Shown: positions 59,796-64,000 of the stretch, piece by piece
Position numbering within the stretch: the stretch's first letter is position 1
Layout: every line of letters begins with the position of its first letter
Origin: [Eubacterium] saphenum
GTDB taxonomy: Bacteria > Bacillota > Clostridia > Peptostreptococcales > Anaerovoracaceae
DNA: 64,000 bases
Direction of reading: 5' to 3'
Assembly: GCA_004555725.1 (NCBI GenBank)
Contig: SFHC01000004.1
Coordinates: forward strand, 62,001-126,000
Program-made: the position numbers and the translations under genes
Notes under the pieces: model-generated
Seen by the model: the letters and a program-made list of their open reading frames with translations, nothing else
Told to the model about the DNA's origin: nothing
The model's database searches: none

Positions 59796-60506
59796 ATGCG
59801 GAGAATCGCAGGAAAACTTATAAAATGGATTCTCATTCTCGTCCTTCTGGCCGCAATAGCCGTGCTGGGGCTGAATGTCTATATGTGCGTCCGGGAGAGC
59901 CGGAGTAAAACAGTGTCCATCACCAGCAATACACAGACACTGACATCCGCGCAGAAACAAAAGTTCAAGGATCTGAATCCGCAGTGCATTATTGTCCTCG
60001 GAGCCGGAATCAAGAATACGATTGAACCGTCAGACATGCTGAAAGATCGTCTGGACGCGGCTGTCCGCCTGTATAAGGCGGGCGTCGCGCCTAAGATTCT
60101 GCTGACAGGCGACAATGGAACCGTTCAGCACAACGAGATCCACGTCATGCTGATGTACATGCGAAAAGCAGGGGTTCCGGACAACGTTCTGTTCTGCGAC
60201 CATGCCGGTTTTTCAACATACGATTCCATGTATCGGGCAAAGTCGATCTTCCAGGTGAAGCGAGCGGTTGTCGTGACGCAGACCTATCATCTGTACCGGT
60301 CGATGTATATTGCCGATCAGCTTGGCATCAAGGTGCAGGGAGCCGCGTCGGATCAGGACTCTTACAGCGGACAGGCATACCGCGAGTTCCGTGAGATCAT
60401 CGCGCGCGTAAAGGATATGGGAAAGGTTTACATGCACGCGAAGTCGACACTGGGCGGGAGCAAGATTCCGATCACCGGAAGCGGAGTGAGCAGCCACGGT
60501 GAATAG
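59796..60506 (+). CDS. YdcF/SanA-family membrane protein (DUF218)
   Basis: 236 residues. One N-terminal membrane helix (about 8-30) anchors a DUF218 domain: CIIVLGAGIKNTIEPSDMLKDRLDAAVRLY, ILLTGDNG, STYDSMYRAKSIF and VVVTQTYHLYRSMYIADQLG. The E. coli relative SanA affects vancomycin resistance through the envelope. A role with the LTA-type enzyme upstream is plausible. The biochemical activity is unknown. Confidence 0.82.
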   Translation: MRRIAGKLIKWILILVLLAAIAVLGLNVYMCVRESRSKTVSITSNTQTLTSAQKQKFKDLNPQCIIVLGAGIKNTIEPSDMLKDRLDAAVRLYKAGVAPKILLTGDNGTVQHNEIHVMLMYMRKAGVPDNVLFCDHAGFSTYDSMYRAKSIFQVKRAVVVTQTYHLYRSMYIADQLGIKVQGAASDQDSYSGQAYREFREIIARVKDMGKVYMHAKSTLGGSKIPITGSGVSSHGE

Positions 60507-60540
60507 GCGTCCGGTCTAGGACAAATTACATACGGCAAGA

Positions 60541-60588
60541 AAAAACGCAGAAGAAGCAGCAAATTAAGCCGCGTCTTCTGCGTTTTTG
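60541..60588. terminator. Terminator after the YdcF gene, probably bidirectional
   Basis: AAAACGCAGAAGA pairs with TCTTCTGCGTTTT around a loop of about 19 nt, with TTTTT following on plus and a T-rich run on minus. It can also end the convergent plsC transcript. Confidence 0.85.
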
Positions 60589-60610
60589 AATGGATGAACC
60601 TGTCCGTGTG

Positions 60611-60642
60611 TATGAGTCAGAGACTCATATCAGAGACTCATA
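60611..60642. repeat. Palindrome plus direct repeat between ydcF and plsC
   Basis: TATGAGTC-aga-GACTCATA is an 8-bp palindrome (60611-60629). Its second half is repeated as CAGAGACTCATA (60618-60629 and 60631-60642). Confidence 0.5.
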
Positions 60643-60676
60643 AATGAACACGGCCCGGGATATGTTCCCGGACTGC

Positions 60677-61417
60677 TTACTCCAGCACTTCTGGATTCGG
60701 AAGTGTCTGCCGGATCGTTTCCTCGATTTTCTGCTCTGCTTCATGTTGCCCGTGACGGTCCAGCCCGGCGGTTTCTACATACGGATGGATCTGCACACAG
60801 ATTTCTGCCGGATGGAATTTCCCAGTTTCTTCATAGACATGGTAAGAACCGTCCAGCGTGACCGGTACGATCGGGACTTTTGCCTTAAACGCCATTTTAA
60901 AGCTGCCGCCTTTGAAGTGGCGCATGCGGGTTTCCCGGCTTCTCGTTCCTTCCGGAAAGATCACCAGGTTATAGCCGTCTTTCAGTCGTTTTGCGCCTTC
61001 CTGAAGACTTTTCATGGCCTCGCGGGGATTGCCCCTCTTCAGAAACAGACCTCCGATATTGCGGATCCAGCGGCCGAGCATCGGAACCTTCTCCAGAGAA
61101 TCCTTTGCAACAAATCCGATCTGACGCCCGTCAGCGGCGATCAGAAGCGCGATAATATCTGCGTATCCCTGATGATTCGAAATGATCAGAAATCCGTCTT
61201 CCGGTGGGAGATTCTCCAGACCGCTGACCTTGATATCCAGCTTCAGACGGCGGCAGACATCCTGCGCCCACAGATAGGCGGCATGTCCGGTGACCTCACG
61301 GTCTTTTGCCGGATCTCCGGTCTCCCGCGCAGCTTTGATGTCTTTCTCATAGTGATTGAACACACGCAGAGAATCAGCAACCCTGCACAGGGCAGGAAGA
61401 TTACGTATAATGCTCAT
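60677..61417 (-). CDS. plsC: 1-acyl-sn-glycerol-3-phosphate acyltransferase
   Basis: 246 residues. It adds the second acyl chain to make phosphatidic acid. The HX4D motif is SNHQGYADI, the substrate motif FPEGTRSRETRMRHFKGG, and IVPVTLDGSYHV follows. One hydrophobic segment near the active site probably lies on the membrane. AGGAGAAA precedes the start. Its promoter (61499-61527) is covered by a palindromic operator, so lipid-dependent control is likely. Confidence 0.92.
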   Translation of the reverse strand: MSIIRNLPALCRVADSLRVFNHYEKDIKAARETGDPAKDREVTGHAAYLWAQDVCRRLKLDIKVSGLENLPPEDGFLIISNHQGYADIIALLIAADGRQIGFVAKDSLEKVPMLGRWIRNIGGLFLKRGNPREAMKSLQEGAKRLKDGYNLVIFPEGTRSRETRMRHFKGGSFKMAFKAKVPIVPVTLDGSYHVYEETGKFHPAEICVQIHPYVETAGLDRHGQHEAEQKIEETIRQTLPNPEVLE

Positions 61418-61494
61418 GAATTTCTCCTAAACTGACAGGCACGCAGACCATTCGTCCGCGTCCTGTTCAAACATGCACTGTTATTGGTCGTCAG

Positions 61495-61520
61495 TATCAG
61501 TATAATGATAAATACTGATA
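61495..61520. promoter_or_regulatory. Palindromic operator over the plsC promoter
   Basis: TATCAGTAT (61495-61503) and ATACTGATA (61512-61520) are perfect 9-bp inverted arms with 8 nt between. The site covers the -10 and most of the spacer of the plsC promoter, a repressor position. It does not match the usual FapR or FabT consensus that I know. Confidence 0.6.
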
Positions 61521-61527
61521 GAATCAA
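61499..61527 (-). promoter_or_regulatory. plsC promoter
   Basis: TTGATT (61522-61527), 17 bp, TATACT (61499-61504) on the minus strand, about 80 nt before the start codon. Confidence 0.65.
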
Positions 61528-61576
61528 GAATCCGGAGCTCCGGGACATTTTTTAGTATTATTTCACGTGGTCTTCA

Positions 61577-61606
61577 TTGGAGAACCGCCTGCAGTTGTGG
61601 TATTCT
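61577..61606 (+). promoter_or_regulatory. Promoter of the PAP2 phosphatase gene
   Basis: TTGGAG (61577-61582), 18 bp, TATTCT (61601-61606), about 85 nt before the start. Confidence 0.45.
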
Positions 61607-61644
61607 TGAATTTGTGAGTTCTGCAGAAAGCAGATGAATACAGA

Positions 61645-61678
61645 AAGGAGGGACGCAGGGGAGACAGAATCTCTGCGT
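61645..61678 (+). promoter_or_regulatory. SD followed by a hairpin before the PAP2 start
   Basis: AAAGGAGG (about 61644-61651) lies more than 40 nt before the ATG at 61693. Between them GACGCAG and CTGCGTC form a 7-bp inverted repeat. Folding would bring the SD to about 14 nt from the start. Confidence 0.35.
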
Positions 61679-61692
61679 CAGATATCAAGTAT

Positions 61693-62388
61693 ATGAATCA
61701 ACAGAATCAACTGCAGCGGCAGACAGAATACCGATTTACGGGCCGTATTATCGCTGGTCTGTGTTTTATCGCCGTCTTTATTCTCATCGCGTGGCTGGTT
61801 GTGCACGGAAAAACGCAGGTGATAGACAACCGGGTCCGATTCTTTGCGTACAGCACCAGAACTCCGGTTTCTGAGCATATTCTAGTGCCGATCACGTATC
61901 TGGCTAATAAGTACTTTATCGTTGCCGCAGTCGCCGTGCTGCTGGCTGTACCGCGAACCAGAAAAGAGTTCGGCGTTCCGGTCGGCATCTCTTCAGCACT
62001 TGCCCTTGTTCCGTATAAACTGCTGAAAACCAGCATTGCCCGCCCGCGCCCGAACCCGGCGATGTGGCTGGTTGCTGAACACGGATACAGCTTCCCGAGC
62101 GGACATTCTATGAACGGTATGATCTTCTATGCTATGCTGATCTTCCTGATCCAGCGCAGCAATCTTTCGCGATATAAGAAGAACGTGCTGTCTGTGGTTT
62201 TCGGACTGCTGATTCCGCTGATCGGGTTTTCGCGTCTGTTCTGCGGTGTCCACTACGTCAGCGATGTTCTGGGCGGCTTGAGCATCGGCCTTGCGTGGGT
62301 GCTTCTGTTCTCTTGTCTGATCGACCTTTGGCGGCAAAAATCAGCCGGCAAGAATAAAAGTCGGATTTCTTACAAAAAACATGCGTAA
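61693..62388 (+). CDS. PAP2-family membrane phosphatase
   Basis: 231 residues with about six hydrophobic segments. The three phosphatase motifs are intact: KTSIARPRPNP, SFPSGHSMNG and SRLFCGVHYVSDVLGG. It may act on undecaprenyl diphosphate or phosphatidic acid. The family does not tell which. Divergent from plsC, which fits phosphatidate metabolism. The start lacks a normal SD. Confidence 0.87.
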   Translation: MNQQNQLQRQTEYRFTGRIIAGLCFIAVFILIAWLVVHGKTQVIDNRVRFFAYSTRTPVSEHILVPITYLANKYFIVAAVAVLLAVPRTRKEFGVPVGISSALALVPYKLLKTSIARPRPNPAMWLVAEHGYSFPSGHSMNGMIFYAMLIFLIQRSNLSRYKKNVLSVVFGLLIPLIGFSRLFCGVHYVSDVLGGLSIGLAWVLLFSCLIDLWRQKSAGKNKSRISYKKHA

Positions 62389-62480
62389 AACGCGCCAGTT
62401 ACGGTATAATAACATTAACGTTCCTGAAGACACAGGAACTGAGCATCATTAAGATCAACGATCTCAATAAGGAGGAAACT

Positions 62481-62639
62481 ATGATTTACGTATGTGACAC
62501 ATGTGGATATGAGTATGACCCTGCAAAAGGTGATCCGGATAACGGCGTAGCACCGGGAACAAAGTTTGAAGATCTTCCGGATGACTGGACATGCCCAGTA
62601 TGCGGCGTTGGCAAGGACGAGTTCTCCCCGAAGGAGTAG
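62481..62639 (+). CDS. Rubredoxin
   Basis: 52 residues. One-iron electron carrier with the two CxxC knuckles YVCDTCGYEYDP and WTCPVCGVGKDEF. AAGGAGG lies 7 nt before the start. Monocistronic, with a TATAAT near 62408 and a strong terminator after it. In anaerobes rubredoxins feed oxygen- or superoxide-detoxifying enzymes, but the partner is not in the window. Confidence 0.97.
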   Translation: MIYVCDTCGYEYDPAKGDPDNGVAPGTKFEDLPDDWTCPVCGVGKDEFSPKE

Positions 62640-62709
62640 TTTCAAAAGACCTGCAGGCGTGCAGACGGCCGTGAAACGGTCTCATAACAGTATTCTGAGT
62701 GATAGAAAG

Positions 62710-62750
62710 AAAAGGAGCCTGTGCCTCTTTTAGGCATAAGCTCCTTTTTT
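62710..62750 (+). terminator. Terminator after rubredoxin
   Basis: AAAAGGAGC pairs with GCTCCTTTT, enclosing an inner stem GTGCCT/AGGCAT. TTTTTT follows. Confidence 0.88.
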
Positions 62751-62828
62751 AGTGCGCCGCAGACGACAGGGTTTGCAGGATTGATTATTACGCCGTGCAA
62801 AGCGCACTGGTGCGGTACTTACAGCTTT

Positions 62829-63704
62829 TCAGGGTCTCTGTTTCAAAACCAGCTCTCGAAAGACCGGTTCTTTCATCTGCACGCCGATGTTCTTGATGCA
62901 GGTCTGTCCGGCAATGCGTGCTGTTCCGCGCATTTTAAGCAGTGCCTGGGTGAAATCCAGCGTGTCTGTCTGATGATCGCGGTATTCTGCGTATCCGGTG
63001 TCCAGCAGAGCATAGGTGAACTTGGGGCAGAGCAGAAGGATGTTCTGGCTGTGTATGGTGTCAGATACGGCCTGGATAAAGTCCGCCGTAAAGTCTTCCA
63101 TGATTTTTTCTGTCATGCGAGGTCCGAGAATAGACGGCGCGCCGGCAGAGTCGGAAAGAATCAGGATATCCGCTCCGGCGTCCTGGACTTTCTCTGACAG
63201 GAGACAGAGGTCATCCTGCAGTTTTTTCAGAACCGCAATCAGTGAGTCATAATCCTTCCGATAGGCCTTGAAGATGTATTTTACATCGATCAGAGAATTC
63301 AGGATGGTAAACGGGCCGGTCAGCTCGTAAGCGGTGATTTCTCTCTGTTGTTTCAGCATCGACAGGGCGGCAAGCGTTTCCTGCAGGCGCGGTGTCTGCA
63401 GATTCAGCTTCGGAAGCTGCAGAAGCTCCTCCATGGACTGGCAGACATAGCTGCCGGCGCGCGGCCCGGTTTTGTCATCGCCCAGGCGGATTGAGGCGCC
63501 GAGAGCCTCGGCTTCGATGGTGCGGCAGAACGGAAGAAGGCAGAACGATGCGCCGTCATGATCTTTGACTGCTTTTGACAGCATGGCCAGGCTGTCTCTG
63601 TGACAGTAGGCGTCCGGAAATTTCAGCGGAAGATCCCGGGTAATCTCTTCCTGGATCCCGACCGAATTACCGTAGGTGCATTTAAAATCTCGAATGGTGT
63701 TCAT
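62829..63704 (-). CDS. Uroporphyrinogen decarboxylase-family protein (corrinoid methyltransferase-like)
   Basis: 291 residues, shorter than the usual 330-350. It shares the UroD/MtaA-type barrel: ELTGPFTILNSLIDVKYIFKAYRKD, then GADILILSDSAGAPSILGPRM. In genomes of anaerobes such proteins mostly transfer methyl groups to or from corrinoid proteins rather than decarboxylate porphyrins. GAAGG precedes the start. It lies 92 nt after another UroD-family gene on the same strand. No corrinoid protein gene is seen within the window. Confidence 0.75.
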   Translation of the reverse strand: MNTIRDFKCTYGNSVGIQEEITRDLPLKFPDAYCHRDSLAMLSKAVKDHDGASFCLLPFCRTIEAEALGASIRLGDDKTGPRAGSYVCQSMEELLQLPKLNLQTPRLQETLAALSMLKQQREITAYELTGPFTILNSLIDVKYIFKAYRKDYDSLIAVLKKLQDDLCLLSEKVQDAGADILILSDSAGAPSILGPRMTEKIMEDFTADFIQAVSDTIHSQNILLLCPKFTYALLDTGYAEYRDHQTDTLDFTQALLKMRGTARIAGQTCIKNIGVQMKEPVFRELVLKQRP

Positions 63705-63796
63705 GCGTCTGCCTTCTTTCCTTTTCTGATCGTTTGATCATTGCTTTGCCGCCCGGAATCTGGTTCCGGCCTTTGGCGATTCTATTCTTTAAACTT

Positions 63797-64000
63797 CTAA
63801 TCCTCACTGTTCAGCAGATCAGTGTCAATCGGATACCGGCCGAAAATACGGGCGGCGTCCATCAGCGCAGTCATGTTTTCACGAGGTGTTCCGATCGGCA
63901 TCTGGCAGCCTGAGGTGAGGGTAAATCCGCATGGAGAATCCCAGGCGTCGCGGATGCAGGCCTTTGCAGAGCGCAGGACATCCTGCGGTGTGCCGTAGCG
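63797..64000 (-). CDS. C-terminal part of a second UroD-family gene (cut by window edge)
   Basis: 67 residues before the stop: RYGTPQDVLRSAKACIRDAW, then GFTLTSGCQMPIGTPRENMT. The GCxxPxGTPxEN ending is typical of MtaA/MtbA-type methylcobalamin:CoM-like methyltransferases of the UroD family. The rest lies beyond position 64000. Co-oriented with the UroD-family gene at 62829. Confidence 0.75.
   Translation of the reverse strand, partial: RYGTPQDVLRSAKACIRDAWDSPCGFTLTSGCQMPIGTPRENMTALMDAARIFGRYPIDTDLLNSED

Noticed and set aside
61561..61572. TTTCACGTGG as a third parS site
   Set aside because: Only the left half matches; the right arm does not continue the palindrome.
1..64000. Prophage, insertion sequence, CRISPR array, rRNA or tRNA genes
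   Set aside because: No transposase, integrase, capsid, spaced repeat or RNA-gene pattern was seen.

Overview
The window is chromosomal DNA from a low-to-mid GC Gram-positive anaerobe. It most likely belongs to the Bacillota, class Clostridia (Lachnospiraceae- or Anaerovoracaceae-like), but species cannot be read from the sequence. The evidence is the gene order dnaA-dnaN-recF-gyrB-gyrA on one side of the origin and rpmH-rnpA-yidD-yidC-jag-mnmE-mnmG-rsmG-parA-parB on the other, the secA-prfB pair, RNase M5, WalJ/RlmH, an LTA-synthase-like enzyme, a SigB/RsbW pair, rubredoxin and corrinoid genes. The replication origin lies at about 40.5-42.4 kb. Most genes left of it are on the minus strand and most genes right of it are on the plus strand, so both sides are read mainly away from the origin.

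Left arm, read from position 1. A truncated surface protein gene has a probable c-di-GMP-I riboswitch with its own terminator. Then come an AddB-like nuclease without an adjacent addA, and a CorC/HlyC-secA-prfB operon in which prfB has the classic programmed frameshift. birA (plus strand) converges on a cobalamin lower-ligand assembly operon (cobT-cobU-cobS-second CobU-like gene-phosphatase). A DMT transporter and a purine set (pbuG-type permease, phosphoribosyltransferase, phosphohexomutase) follow on the plus strand. A gene-poor stretch of about 2 kb surrounds a small ArsR-like regulator. Next are walJ-rlmH-cobI (minus), rnhA, a second DMT transporter, a two-component system, a D-cysteine desulfhydrase-like enzyme and a small alarmone synthetase (all plus). 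SigB/RsbW-type genes and the gyrA, gyrB, recF, dnaN, dnaA block (minus) lead to the origin.

Right arm. rpmH has a consensus promoter and starts the rnpA-yidD-yidC-jag cluster. mnmE-mnmG-rsmG are followed by parA-parB, which are bracketed by two parS-like palindromes. A c-di-AMP phosphodiesterase without its membrane anchor, rplI and dnaB come next. They are followed by a DnaD protein fused to the N-terminal zinc region of a DnaC/DnaI loader but lacking the AAA+ ATPase. Then come divIC, rnmV, rsmA, an LTA-synthase-like enzyme, a YdcF protein, plsC (minus) with a palindromic operator over its promoter, a PAP2 phosphatase, rubredoxin, and two uroporphyrinogen-decarboxylase-family genes, the last cut by the window edge.

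The observations most worth following are the AAA+-less DnaD-DnaC fusion, the c-di-GMP riboswitch on the adhesin, the gyrB promoter set inside a terminator hairpin, the palindrome on the plsC promoter, the soluble GdpP, the cysteine-rich RsbW, and two CobU-like genes in one operon. No rRNA, tRNA, CRISPR array, insertion sequence or prophage was seen.
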